From: Planctomycetota bacterium
Lineage (GTDB): Bacteria; Planctomycetota; UBA8742; UBA2392
Direction: 5' to 3'
DNA: 40,144 nucleotides
Assembly: GCA_022071975.1 (NCBI GenBank)
Contig: JAJVIO010000058.1
Span: 1 to 40,144 of the forward strand
Under the pieces are notes generated by a model. The model saw only the letters and a list, made by a program, of their open reading frames with translations, was not told the DNA's origin and did not search any database. Shown here one piece after another: positions 32,890-40,144 of this stretch. A program made the translations under genes and the position numbers. The first letter of the stretch is position 1, and every line of letters starts with the position of its first letter.

Positions 32890-34356
32890 ATGGAACCTGA
32901 AGTCAGGCACATTGCGAAGACCGATTACTCGAAGCACCGCGTGCTGCGCAGCAACGGCGAAGTGACGATCGACGGCGTGTACCCGGAGCGCGAGGCGGGC
33001 TTCTACATGGTGCGCGTGCGCGTGCCGGGCGGGCTGCTGACCATCGCGCAGGCTTACGCGCTGGCGGAGTTTGCGGGCAGCTACGCGAATGGCGAGTGGC
33101 ACATCGACACTCGCGCCAACGTGGAGTTTCACGGTGTGCCCGAGGCGAAGCTGCTGGCGTTCATCGAGGCGATCGAGACCACCGGCCTCAGCACCCGCGG
33201 CGCCTGCGGCGACAGCGTGCGCAACATCGTGACCGGCAGCGAGACCGCCAGCGCCAGCGTAGAGAGCATCCAGCGCGTGGTGGAGACGCTGACGCGCATG
33301 TTCGCGGGCAAGCCGGAGTTCGAGACCCTGCCGCGCAAGTTCAAGATCGCGTTCTACGCGGCCGACGACCGCGAGCCGCTCCACCGCATCAACGACCTGG
33401 GCTTCGTGGAGGAGAGCGGAGATGAGTTGCGCTTCAGCGTCTGGATCGGCGGCGGGCTGGGGCGCGAGCCGCGCCTGGGCGACCTGCTGTTCCGCCACGT
33501 GCCCGAGCACGCGGTGCCCGGCCTGGTGGCGGCTGCCGTGCTGGTGCACAACGAGCAGTCAAACCGCAAAAACCGCGCCCGCGCGCGCTTGAAGTTTGTG
33601 CTGGAAGAGCTCGGTCTTCCGCGCGTGCGAAACCTGATCCTGGAGAAGTGGGTGCCGCCGCCCGAGGTGGACACCGCGCCGCGCCTTACCCTGGAAGCGC
33701 CGCCGGCGCGCTTCAGCGCGGACGGCATCCATCTCCAGGACGATGGACGCTTCCGCGTGCGCGTGCCCGTTGTGGCGGGCGACCTGAGCGGCGAACAGGC
33801 GGCGGCGATCACGCGCGCCGCCGAGCGCTCAGGCGCCGCCACCCTGGTGCTTTCGGCGCGGCAGAACCTGTCGATTCCGGATGTGGAAGCCGCGCAGGTG
33901 CCCGGCCTGGTGCGCGAACTGGAAACGCTGGGCTACCCGCCCTCCGGCTGGTTCGGCGCGCGGGACATCGTGGCATGCCCGGGCGCCACCAGCTGCCGCA
34001 AGGGGTTTGTCGAGACGCACGACTTCGCGCGCGAGCTGTCGGAACCTCTGGAAGCCGCCGCCGTGCCCGCGTGGGCCAAGCGACTGCGCATCAGCGTCAG
34101 CGGCTGCCCCAACAGCTGCTCACAGCCGCAGCTCTATGACCTCGGCTTCCGCGGCAACGCCGGCAAGGCCAACGGCCAGGTGGTGAAGGGCTATGACCTG
34201 CTGCTGGGCGGACGGCTCTACGGCCGCACGCTGCTGGCGCAGCAGTTCGCCAGCCTGCTGAGCCAGCGGGACGTGCTGGCGACGGCAACGGCGGCAGTGC
34301 GCGTGTACGCGCAGCTGGCGCGTGAAGCGGAGCCCTTCGAGGAACTGCTTGAGTGA
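32890..34356 (+). CDS. Siroheme sulfite (or nitrite) reductase, ferredoxin type
   Basis: 488 residues, single-chain enzyme of the NirA/SiR family that carries siroheme and a [4Fe-4S] cluster. First ferrodoxin-like half: REAGFYMVRVRVPGGLLT, GEWHIDTRANVEFHGV, and STRGACGDSVRNIVT with the siroheme-binding Arg residues. Cluster ligands are in VACPGATSCRKGF (Cys363, Cys369) and VSGCPNSCSQPQ (Cys406, Cys410), the C-x5-C and C-x3-C pattern. Neighbours (cysC, APS reductase, SUMT for siroheme) favour sulfite as substrate and assimilation as the role, although sequence alone does not exclude nitrite. A ferredoxin is the likely donor. Starts 3 nt after the permease stop. Confidence 0.92.
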   Translation: MEPEVRHIAKTDYSKHRVLRSNGEVTIDGVYPEREAGFYMVRVRVPGGLLTIAQAYALAEFAGSYANGEWHIDTRANVEFHGVPEAKLLAFIEAIETTGLSTRGACGDSVRNIVTGSETASASVESIQRVVETLTRMFAGKPEFETLPRKFKIAFYAADDREPLHRINDLGFVEESGDELRFSVWIGGGLGREPRLGDLLFRHVPEHAVPGLVAAAVLVHNEQSNRKNRARARLKFVLEELGLPRVRNLILEKWVPPPEVDTAPRLTLEAPPARFSADGIHLQDDGRFRVRVPVVAGDLSGEQAAAITRAAERSGAATLVLSARQNLSIPDVEAAQVPGLVRELETLGYPPSGWFGARDIVACPGATSCRKGFVETHDFARELSEPLEAAAVPAWAKRLRISVSGCPNSCSQPQLYDLGFRGNAGKANGQVVKGYDLLLGGRLYGRTLLAQQFASLLSQRDVLATATAAVRVYAQLAREAEPFEELLE

Positions 34357-34395
34357 ATCGGCCTGCACGCTTTCGCGAGGGAGCTGCCTGGGGAG

Positions 34396-35187
34396 GTGAA
34401 GCTGGAGCAGTGCGAGTGGTCGGTAGCGCTGCCGGAGATCACCGTACCTGAGACAAGCGCGCAGGCGGAGGCCGCGTCGGCGTTGCTGGAGACGCGCTCG
34501 CCGCGCGAAATCCTGCAGTGGGCGCTGGAAAGCTACGGCGATTCGCTGCTGGTGACCAGCGCGCTGGGCGCGGGCGGCGTGCTGCTGGCCCAATACCTGA
34601 AAGAGCTGGCGCCGGGGCATCCCACGTTCCTGATCGACACAGGCAAACTGTTTCCGGAGACGCTGGCCTATTACCGGCAGTTGCGCGAACAGTTCGGCCT
34701 GAAGCTGCTGGCGGTGGGCAACGGCTTCGGCGAGCAGGAGTTCGCCGAGATTTACGGCGAACGTCTGTGGGAGCGCGACCCAGACCTGTGCTGCAACATC
34801 CGCAAGGTGCAGGTGCTGGGCCGACTGCGCCAGGGCAAGCGCGCCTGGATAACGGGCCTGCGCCGCGAACAGGGTGGCGAGCGCGCGAACGCCAACGTGC
34901 TGGAGCTGCAGCCCGACGGCCTGCTCAAGGTGCAACCGCTGGCCTTCGTGTCGCGCAAGTGGATCGACGAGGAGCTGCGCAACTACGGGCTGCCGCAGCA
35001 CCCGCTGCACGGCCTGGGCTACCGCAGCGTGGGCTGCGAGCCCTGCACCCGCGCCGTGAAGGACAGTGAACAGGAACGCGCCGGCCGTTGGGCCGGCCTG
35101 GCCAAGACGGAATGCGGCCTGCACCGTAGCGCAGGCGCCTCGCCCGCGACAGGGCTGAGTGGAGGGAGCAACCATGCAACCACATGA
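34396..35187 (+). CDS. cysH: Adenylylsulfate (APS) reductase, CysH family
   Basis: 263 residues from a GTG at 34396 with GGAGG just upstream. Reduces APS to sulfite using thioredoxin. It has the [4Fe-4S] ligands of the APS-specific type: Cys132-Cys133 in DLCCNIRKVQ and Cys214-x2-Cys217 in VGCEPCTRAV, plus the catalytic Cys240 in AKTECGLH. The nucleotide-binding loop is SALGAGGVLLAQ. The family normally ends shortly after ECGLH; here about 20 extra residues (RSAGASPATGLSGGSNHATT) run into the start of the next gene, so the overlap is real but the tail is probably not important. Confidence 0.94.
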   Translation: MKLEQCEWSVALPEITVPETSAQAEAASALLETRSPREILQWALESYGDSLLVTSALGAGGVLLAQYLKELAPGHPTFLIDTGKLFPETLAYYRQLREQFGLKLLAVGNGFGEQEFAEIYGERLWERDPDLCCNIRKVQVLGRLRQGKRAWITGLRREQGGERANANVLELQPDGLLKVQPLAFVSRKWIDEELRNYGLPQHPLHGLGYRSVGCEPCTRAVKDSEQERAGRWAGLAKTECGLHRSAGASPATGLSGGSNHATT

Positions 35188-36067
35188 GAAACCCGGCATT
35201 GTGACACTGGTGGGCGCAGGCCCCGGCGACCCGGACCTGCTGACCGTGGGCGCTGCACGGGCATTGGGCCGCGCCGACGTCGTGGTGCACGACAACCTGG
35301 TGTGCCCGGAAATTCTGGCGCTCGCCCCGCAGGCCGAGCACATCGACGTCGGCAAGCTGCCCTTCGGCAGGCAGACCGCGCAGGAGACCATCAACGGCAT
35401 CCTGGTGCGTGAAGGCTCGCTCGGTCGCAATGTGGTGCGGCTCAAGGGCGGCGACCCGTTCATCTTCGGGCGCGGGACGGAAGAAGTGGAAGCGCTGCAC
35501 AACGCGGGCGTGCCGTTCCGCGTGATCCCGGGCGTCACGTCGCTGAACGGCGTGCTGGGCGCCGCCGGCGTGGCGCTGACCACTCGCGGGCGCAAGCGCG
35601 GCTTCGCGGTGTTCAGCGGCGCGGGCAGCAGCGCGGCCGAGCTCCGCGCCTGGGCAGCTTATCCCGGCCCGGTGGTGGTCTACATGGGCGTGCACAGCGC
35701 GGCGGAAATCAGCCGCGAGTTCATCGCCGCCGGCCGCGACGCAGCCGAGCCCGTGGTGGTGGTGGCGCGAGGTGGCACGCCGCGTGAGACGATCGCCGAG
35801 ACCACACTGGAAGCACTGCCCAGCCTGCTGGCCAACGCGGCCGAGTGGACGCCCGCCATCATCGTGATCGGTGCTGCGCGCGAGCACGCGTTCAAGGCCC
35901 GGCCGCTGGACGGCAAGGTGGCGGTGTTCAGTGGCGGCGCTTTGGACAGCCCGGTGGCCGACGAGCTGCGTGCCCTGGGTGCCATCCCGGCGCGAGGCGT
36001 GAAGTATGAGCCGACGCACCCCTTCGCCCGCGAAGTGGCCGCGCCGGTGGAGGCGCGCAAACAGTAA
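35174..36067 (+). CDS. cobA: Uroporphyrinogen-III C-methyltransferase with a truncated HemD-like tail
   Basis: 297 residues from the ATG at 35174, with GGAGGGAG upstream. It methylates uroporphyrinogen III twice with SAM to give precorrin-2, the precursor of the siroheme needed by the sulfite reductase. Motifs: IVTLVGAGPGDPDLLTVGAA, LVCPEILALAP, VVRLKGGDPFIFGRGTEE, FRVIPGVTSLNGVLGAAGVA, VVYMGVHSAAEIS, VVVVARGGTPRETIAETTLE and PAIIVIGAAREH. After about residue 245 come KARPLDGKVAVFSGGALDS and ADELRALGAIP, resembling the first 45 residues of a HemD domain as found in CobA-HemD fusions; the rest is missing. Sirohydrochlorin ferrochelatase is not encoded nearby. Confidence 0.93.
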   Translation: MQPHEKPGIVTLVGAGPGDPDLLTVGAARALGRADVVVHDNLVCPEILALAPQAEHIDVGKLPFGRQTAQETINGILVREGSLGRNVVRLKGGDPFIFGRGTEEVEALHNAGVPFRVIPGVTSLNGVLGAAGVALTTRGRKRGFAVFSGAGSSAAELRAWAAYPGPVVVYMGVHSAAEISREFIAAGRDAAEPVVVVARGGTPRETIAETTLEALPSLLANAAEWTPAIIVIGAAREHAFKARPLDGKVAVFSGGALDSPVADELRALGAIPARGVKYEPTHPFAREVAAPVEARKQ

Positions 36068-36069
36068 AC

Positions 36070-36149
36070 GAAGGCGGCGCCTGCCGAAGCTCGAGCAGGC
36101 CCGTGACGAGCCGGCCGCATGGGGCGGCCGGGGTGCAGGCGCCGCCTTC
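36070..36149 (+). terminator. Terminator-like nested hairpin after the sulfur operon
   Basis: 14-bp perfect outer stem GAAGGCGGCGCCTG (36070-36083) / CAGGCGCCGCCTTC (36136-36149) followed by ACATTTTCTT, with an inner stem CCGGCCGC / GCGGCCGG in the loop. It lies 2 nt after the SUMT stop. Confidence 0.7.
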
Positions 36150-36231
36150 ACATTTTCTTGATGCGCGGGTGCGGCCGGGGAAATCTACTACCCCCGGTGC
36201 GCCCGGTGCGTGGCGCAAATCGAGGAGCGTC

Positions 36232-37353
36232 ATGCGACTGCTGATCATCTCCGCTTCCGCCGGTTACGGGCACGTGCGCGCCGCCCAGGCGCTGGAGGCA
36301 TGGGCGCGCGAGCTGTACCCGGATGCCGAAGTGCGCAACGTCGACATCCTGGATTTCACGGCAGCGATCTACCGCAAGGCTTACGCCGCCAGTTACCTGA
36401 AGCTCGCTGACCGCGCGCCCGAGCTTTGGGGTTATCTGTTCAACAAGGGCGACCGCCCCAAGGCGCAAAAGCGCCAGGCCGCGATCATCCGGGCATTTGA
36501 CCGCATCGAGTTTGCGGGCTTCCGGGCCATGCTGCGCGAATTCGCGCCGGACCACCTGCTGTGCACGCACTTCCTGCCCGCGCAGATTCTGCGCCCCTAT
36601 GAAGGAAAGGACTGGGTCAACTTTTCGCTGAACCTGTGCGTCACCGACTACGTCGCCCACGGATTCTGGGCACAGCCCAACGCCGCGCAGTTCTTTGTAG
36701 GCAGCGGTGAAGCGAGAGAGGAACTGGCGGACAAGGGCATTGATCGCGGACGCGTGAGCGTTACGGGCATCCCGATCATGCCGCAGTTCAGCCGCGAGTA
36801 CGACCGCGACGCATTGTGCGCGAAGTTCGGACTCGATCCCGCTGTGCCCACGGTGCTGGCCATGAGCGGCGGCTGGGGCGCGGCCGGGCTGCCCGCACTG
36901 GTTGAGACGATTTTGGGCTTTGGCCCGGTGCAGGTGATCGCGATCGCCGGGCGCAACGAGCGCATGCGCGAGCAAGTGGCGAAGGTGCCCACGCCCACCG
37001 GCTCGCGCTGCCTGGCGCTTGGCTTTGTCGACAACATCCACGAGTACATGGCGGTTTCCGGCCTGTGCGTGACCAAGAGCGGCGGCCTGACCACGGCCGA
37101 ATGCCTGGCGATGGGCCTGCCGATGCTGGTGCCCAATCCGATCCCGGGGCAGGAAGCGCGCAACGCGGAATACGTGACGGAACTGGGCGCGGCCATGATC
37201 GCGCGCAGCCCCGGGGCGCTGCGCCACAAGCTGGCCAGGTTCCTGGGCGACGATGAGCTGCGCGCCCGCATGCAGGCCAGTGCCCGTGCGCACAGCACGC
37301 CACGCGCGGCCGTGGATATCCTGCGCCGTGTGATGGAAATGCAGCGCCGCTGA
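36232..37353 (+). CDS. MGDG-synthase-like glycosyltransferase (GT28 family)
   Basis: 373 residues from the ATG at 36232, with GAGGAG upstream; the open frame runs further up through the terminator and is not used. The N-terminal MRLLIISASAGYGHVRAAQAL (with GHxxAA) is the acceptor-domain signature of monogalactosyldiacylglycerol synthase and the related YpfP/UgtP enzymes (PF06925). The C-terminal donor domain has VLAMSGGWGAAGLPALVETI, LALGFVDNIHEYMAVSGL, CVTKSGGLTTAECLAMGLPM and NPIPGQEARNAEYV. It probably transfers a hexose to diacylglycerol at the cytoplasmic membrane face; the exact sugar is not shown. It stands alone, between a terminator and a sigma-54 promoter. Confidence 0.88.
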   Translation: MRLLIISASAGYGHVRAAQALEAWARELYPDAEVRNVDILDFTAAIYRKAYAASYLKLADRAPELWGYLFNKGDRPKAQKRQAAIIRAFDRIEFAGFRAMLREFAPDHLLCTHFLPAQILRPYEGKDWVNFSLNLCVTDYVAHGFWAQPNAAQFFVGSGEAREELADKGIDRGRVSVTGIPIMPQFSREYDRDALCAKFGLDPAVPTVLAMSGGWGAAGLPALVETILGFGPVQVIAIAGRNERMREQVAKVPTPTGSRCLALGFVDNIHEYMAVSGLCVTKSGGLTTAECLAMGLPMLVPNPIPGQEARNAEYVTELGAAMIARSPGALRHKLARFLGDDELRARMQASARAHSTPRAAVDILRRVMEMQRR

Positions 37354-37405
37354 ACCAGTCATCCCCGGCACGAGTGGATTCTTCACGGCTTGTCTCGCGA
37401 GGCGT

Positions 37406-37439
37406 GGGGGAGTTTCCCCCAACGTGGGGAAATTTCCCC
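37406..37439. promoter_or_regulatory. Tandem palindromes, possible enhancer sites
   Basis: GGGGGAGTTTCCCCC (37406-37420) and the perfect 14-bp palindrome GGGGAAATTTCCCC (37426-37439), centres 20 nt apart. They lie about 70-100 nt upstream of the predicted sigma-54 start site, the usual place for enhancer-binding activators. Confidence 0.5.
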
Positions 37440-37482
37440 GTCGGTTTCTGCACCGCGGCCCCATTCGCCTGTCCTGCGGCGC

Positions 37483-37499
37483 TGGCACACCTTGTGCTT
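37483..37499 (+). promoter_or_regulatory. Sigma-54-type (-24/-12) promoter
   Basis: TGGCACACCTTGTGCTT: GG and GC elements exactly 12 nt apart, one mismatch in the -12 TTGC block. Expected start at about 37508, 24 nt before the next ATG. Confidence 0.6.
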
Positions 37500-37531
37500 G
37501 ATGGGCGGTTGAATCGGACAGCAGGTGCAAC

Positions 37532-37984
37532 ATGCAGAACTCAGCATCCAACCCGGCGGAATTCCGGCTGCGCGACAGTGGCAGCAGCGGCGTTTGGCGC
37601 TCCGTGGCACAGGTGCCCGAATACGTGGCGGAGGAAGCAGCCCCGGAAGGCGATTATGTTCAACGCATCAGCCAGCAGTTGTGGGGAAGGCCCACGGTCC
37701 GGATCCAGCGGCTGAAAGAGGCCGCGGCGCAGACCCGCGAGCCGGAACCCGGCAAGGCCGCCAGGGCCGCCTGGGACCTGGCAGTGGCGTTCGCCATCCA
37801 CGCCCTCTCCATGGAACGCGGTACCGCCCGCGACCGAGCTGAAACGCGCTGCATGGATTCACTGGAAGCCGCGATTGCCGCGGGACATGCGCGGCCGGCG
37901 CCGAACCACCCGGACTTCATCAGCGTCGCAAACAACCCGCGCTTCCTGGCACTGGCGAACATCAACCAGCGTAGGCCGGCCTAG
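37532..37984 (+). CDS. Unknown protein under a sigma-54-type promoter
   Basis: 150 residues. The first 45 residues are polar and probably flexible (NPAEFRLRDSGSSGVWRSVA), followed by ISQQLWGRPTVRIQRLKEAA and a helical segment (AARAAWDLAVAFAIHALSME, then CMDSLEAAIAAGHARPAPNH). The end, FISVANNPRFLALANIN, is more hydrophobic. No signal peptide, no known domain. The ATG follows ACAGCAGGTGC, a weak ribosome site. Paired with the next gene, 11 nt downstream. Confidence 0.7.
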   Translation: MQNSASNPAEFRLRDSGSSGVWRSVAQVPEYVAEEAAPEGDYVQRISQQLWGRPTVRIQRLKEAAAQTREPEPGKAARAAWDLAVAFAIHALSMERGTARDRAETRCMDSLEAAIAAGHARPAPNHPDFISVANNPRFLALANINQRRPA

Positions 37985-37995
37985 AGGAGACAACC

Positions 37996-38301
37996 ATGCT
38001 GCTCACGCAAACCGCAAAGTTCGAAGCCGCGCCCTACTTTGAACTGATCGAGCGATACGGCATGCAGCCTCGCTACCAGCTGATGCGCATTGACGACCAG
38101 ACCTGGGCGCTGACCAGCCCCGAGGCCGGCCTGGTGCGCCTGCAGTACCAGACGGCGCTGGAGATCATGGCCGTGGACGCGTTGCTGTGGCTGCGCAACG
38201 ACCTTGGCTACGAAATTGCCGACGAAGACATTGAGGCGCAATCGCCGGCCAGGGTGTTGCGCCTGGTGCGCGACATGGTCAGCACCGTCGCTATCCGGTA
38301 G
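37996..38301 (+). CDS. Unknown small protein, second gene of the sigma-54 unit
   Basis: 101 residues with AGAGGAGA upstream of the ATG. Mixed alpha/beta: a strand-like start (LLTQTAKFEAAPYFELIERY), a central strand pair (RYQLMRIDDQTWALTSPEAG), a helix (LQYQTALEIMAVDALLWLRN) and an acidic linker before a final helix (ARVLRLVRDMVSTVAIR). No Cys, no signal. Its last 11 nt overlap the end of the convergent histidine kinase gene. No family is recognised. Confidence 0.7.
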   Translation: MLLTQTAKFEAAPYFELIERYGMQPRYQLMRIDDQTWALTSPEAGLVRLQYQTALEIMAVDALLWLRNDLGYEIADEDIEAQSPARVLRLVRDMVSTVAIR

Positions 38302-40144
38302 CCGGCGTTTCTCGGGGGTTTGGGATCTTCAGGGTCACTACCGTGCCCCCCGCAGCCGGGCAATCGATGCTGACCTCACCGCCGTGGCGCTCGATGACGC
38401 GTTTTACCAGCGCCAGGCCAAGACCGGTGCCGCGCCCCTTGGTGGTGAAGAACGGCTCGAACACGCGGGCGCGGATGTCCGGCGGGATACCGGGGCCGGT
38501 GTCGGCCACGCGCAGCACGCAGGTCCCACCTTCGTCGGTCAATTCGGTGCGGATTTCGCCCTTGCCGTGCATGGCCTGTGCCGCGTTGAGATAGATGTTC
38601 AACAGTGCTTCGCGCAGGTAATCAACGTCAACCTTCAGGCTGCACTGCGAGACCGGCATTTCGACCCGTACGTCCTTCGATCGCGGGTCGACGGCCAGCA
38701 TCCGCGCGGTTTCGGCCAGCAAATCGTTCAGCGCAACATCCTTCAACTTCAGGTCTCGCGGGCGCGCGTACAGCAGCAGGTCCTGCAGCGTCTCCACCAG
38801 CGCGTCGATGCGCGTCAGCACCTCGCCCATGATCTGGTGCTCGCCGGTATCCTTCGGATAACGCCCGCGTAGGATCTGGATCACGCCCGCGATGCCGGCC
38901 AGGGGGTTCTTCACCTCGTGGGCAACTACGGCCGCCATCTGGCCGATCGCTGCCAGGGCCTCTTGCTCCTGCAGTTTTCGCTGCAGGCGCTTCTCTTCAG
39001 TGAGGTCGCGCACCACGCCCGTGAACACACGGGTGGTGTGGTCTCGCACGTCGCTGACGGAGAGGTGAATGGGGAACAGTTCACCGCCTTTGCGAAGGGC
39101 GGTAACTTCGCGCCCCTTGCCGATGATACCTGCCACACCGGTCTGCACGTAGCGCGCAAGGTAGCCGTCGTGCTGGTCGCGGTCCGGCGATGGCATCAGC
39201 ATCGACACATTTTTGCCGACCATCTCCTCGCGATCGTAGCCGAAAATGCGGCAGGCGGCGGCGTTCGCGGTCTGGATCAGGCCGAAGGTGTCGATGGTGA
39301 TAATGCCCTCGACGGCGCTCTCTACCACTGCCGCCATCAGCTGCTCCGCAGCGTACAACTCGTTGCGCGTGCGGCTCAGCGCGGCCTGGCTGGCCTCAAG
39401 CTTCTCCTCCGCGCGCTGGCGGTCAGTCACGTCTTCGCCTGAGCACAGCACGCCCGTCAACCGCCCGTGATCGTCTCGTAAAACCAGGTTGTGCCACTCG
39501 AACTTGCGGCGGCGGCCGTCGCGCATCAGGATTTCATTCTCATAGTGCACGGGCAGTTGGCGGTTGCCCTTCATCGATTCGCTGTACATCTCGCGGATTG
39601 CGGGGCGTATCTCTTCCGGCACAAACTCGTCAATCCAGTTCCGGCCCAGCAGTCTTTCATCCGTGGCGCCCAGCAACTCGTATCCGCGGCGATTGAGCAG
39701 CGTGATGCGGGCCTGCTCATCCAGGCCAAGCAGCATGACACCCGCAATGTCGAGGTAGTCGCGTTCGCGCTGGATGCTGGCCAGGTACTCCGCCCGCAGC
39801 CGGATCTGGAAAGTGACCAGGCCGGCGCACAGCAGCAGAGCTCCGCTGATCATGGCGCGGTTGATCAGGTAAATCTCTTCACCCAGGCCAGGCTTGGAAA
39901 AGACCATGCCCAACAGGTTCAGCACAATGCACAAGGCGGCCAGGCCCCAAACAAAAGCGCGTGTTCGCGTCCACAGCCCAAGCAGAACCACCAGCACGTA
40001 AGGGCCACCACCGGCGACGCCCAGCGGCGTGAGCAAGTCGAACAACCATGTGACAGCAATGCCCGTGGCAACGGAGACCCACACCCAGCCTGGAACATCC
40101 GGGCCCTCCGGGGTGATATTCGACGCACTCAAGTTGCCGAACAC
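38291..40144 (-). CDS. Membrane PAS-PAS histidine kinase, FixL/NtrB-like, start at or beyond the window edge
   Basis: 617 residues visible; a GTG at the very end may be the start, but the gene could extend. About three or four membrane helices occupy residues 20-115. PAS1 lies at about 128-245 and PAS2 at about 265-385, followed by HisKA with the phospho-His in AAVVAHEVKNPLAGIAG (His409) and HATPase_c with the N-box NIYLNAAQAM, G1 VADTGPGIP, the F-box FFTTKGRGTGLGL and GGTVVTL. PAS2 carries the FixL haem-site pattern: MPSPDRDQHDGYLARY with His325 and Arg331, then IIGKGREV with Arg345, matching FixL His200, Arg206 and Arg220 in spacing. It may therefore sense oxygen. Kinases with this H-box often pair with sigma-54 activators; none is in the window. 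Confidence 0.9.
   Translation of the reverse strand: MFGNLSASNITPEGPDVPGWVWVSVATGIAVTWLFDLLTPLGVAGGGPYVLVVLLGLWTRTRAFVWGLAALCIVLNLLGMVFSKPGLGEEIYLINRAMISGALLLCAGLVTFQIRLRAEYLASIQRERDYLDIAGVMLLGLDEQARITLLNRRGYELLGATDERLLGRNWIDEFVPEEIRPAIREMYSESMKGNRQLPVHYENEILMRDGRRRKFEWHNLVLRDDHGRLTGVLCSGEDVTDRQRAEEKLEASQAALSRTRNELYAAEQLMAAVVESAVEGIITIDTFGLIQTANAAACRIFGYDREEMVGKNVSMLMPSPDRDQHDGYLARYVQTGVAGIIGKGREVTALRKGGELFPIHLSVSDVRDHTTRVFTGVVRDLTEEKRLQRKLQEQEALAAIGQMAAVVAHEVKNPLAGIAGVIQILRGRYPKDTGEHQIMGEVLTRIDALVETLQDLLLYARPRDLKLKDVALNDLLAETARMLAVDPRSKDVRVEMPVSQCSLKVDVDYLREALLNIYLNAAQAMHGKGEIRTELTDEGGTCVLRVADTGPGIPPDIRARVFEPFFTTKGRGTGLGLALVKRVIERHGGEVSIDCPAAGGTVVTLKIPNPRETPATG

Noticed and set aside
36103..36231. 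N-terminal extension of the glycosyltransferase
   Set aside because: It would be translated from inside the preceding terminator hairpin; the ATG at 36232 has a good ribosome site and the family's normal N-terminus.
37426..37439. GGGGAAATTTCCCC as another REP palindrome
   Set aside because: AT centre and placement upstream of a -24/-12 promoter fit an activator site better; it is not found elsewhere in the window.

Overview
The window is high-GC (mid-60s %), gene-dense bacterial chromosome. It looks Gram-negative: there are lipoprotein signal peptides, an S41 protease, an LPG-synthase-type membrane protein and a terpene-cyclase-like repeat protein. The mix of RAYT/REP elements, GxxExxY and prenyltransferase-repeat proteins resembles uncultured Planctomycetota-like lineages, but that is a guess; no rRNA or other marker settles it. 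The organism uses selenocysteine: selD has an in-frame UGA at its active site, and a rhodanese gene has two in-frame UGA codons exactly where Cys is expected. Both are followed by bacterial SECIS-like hairpins.

Layout. 1-6278 (minus strand): a partial VWA protein, an LPG-synthase-TM protein, an S41/PDZ protease, a coiled-coil lipoprotein, trmB and a ferredoxin. 6333-11621 (mostly plus): a Rrf2/IscR-like operator, the two-Sec rhodanese, two paralogous secreted proteins with a shared proline-rich linker, a duplicated selD 5' end with a hairpin array, then selD. 11626-14505: a small helical protein, a TPR protein, an RbfA-like protein, and a RAYT transposase between two inverted REPs. 14504-20420 (minus): sufB-sufC-sufD-[GxxExxY cassette]-sufS-sufT, preceded by an IscR-like dyad, with divergent sufE plus a small gene. 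21553-22962: an unknown membrane-anchored protein. 23040-30746 (plus): a complete trp operon, trpL-trpE-G-D-C-F-B-A, plus a DAHP synthase, with overlapping or closely packed genes. 30860-36149 (plus): a sulfate-assimilation operon, cysL1-cysC-cysL2-small TM protein-YeiH-like permease-sulfite reductase-APS reductase-SUMT. 36232-40144: an MGDG-synthase-like glycosyltransferase, a sigma-54-type promoter ahead of two unknown genes, and a FixL/NtrB-like PAS histidine kinase running off the end.

The most notable system is translation-coupled attenuation of amino-acid and sulfur operons. Three short leader ORFs rich in the regulatory amino acid (four Trp codons in trpL; five Cys codons in cysL1; three Cys codons in cysL2) each sit before an intrinsic terminator whose 5' arm can pair with bases inside the leader ORF. 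trpL and cysL1 have near-identical start contexts, with a -10-like hexamer ending 8 nt before the AUG, so both may be leaderless. cysL2 lies inside the operon just after cysC and would give a second, independent cysteine checkpoint before the reductase genes. This resembles the polycysteine leaderless ORFs described in mycobacteria, in an apparently unrelated bacterium.

A second theme is small mobile DNA: REP-like palindromes of several families sit between genes, often touching stop codons, and inside trpE and trpC in frame. A 460-bp GxxExxY cassette with 26-bp inverted ends has split the suf operon.
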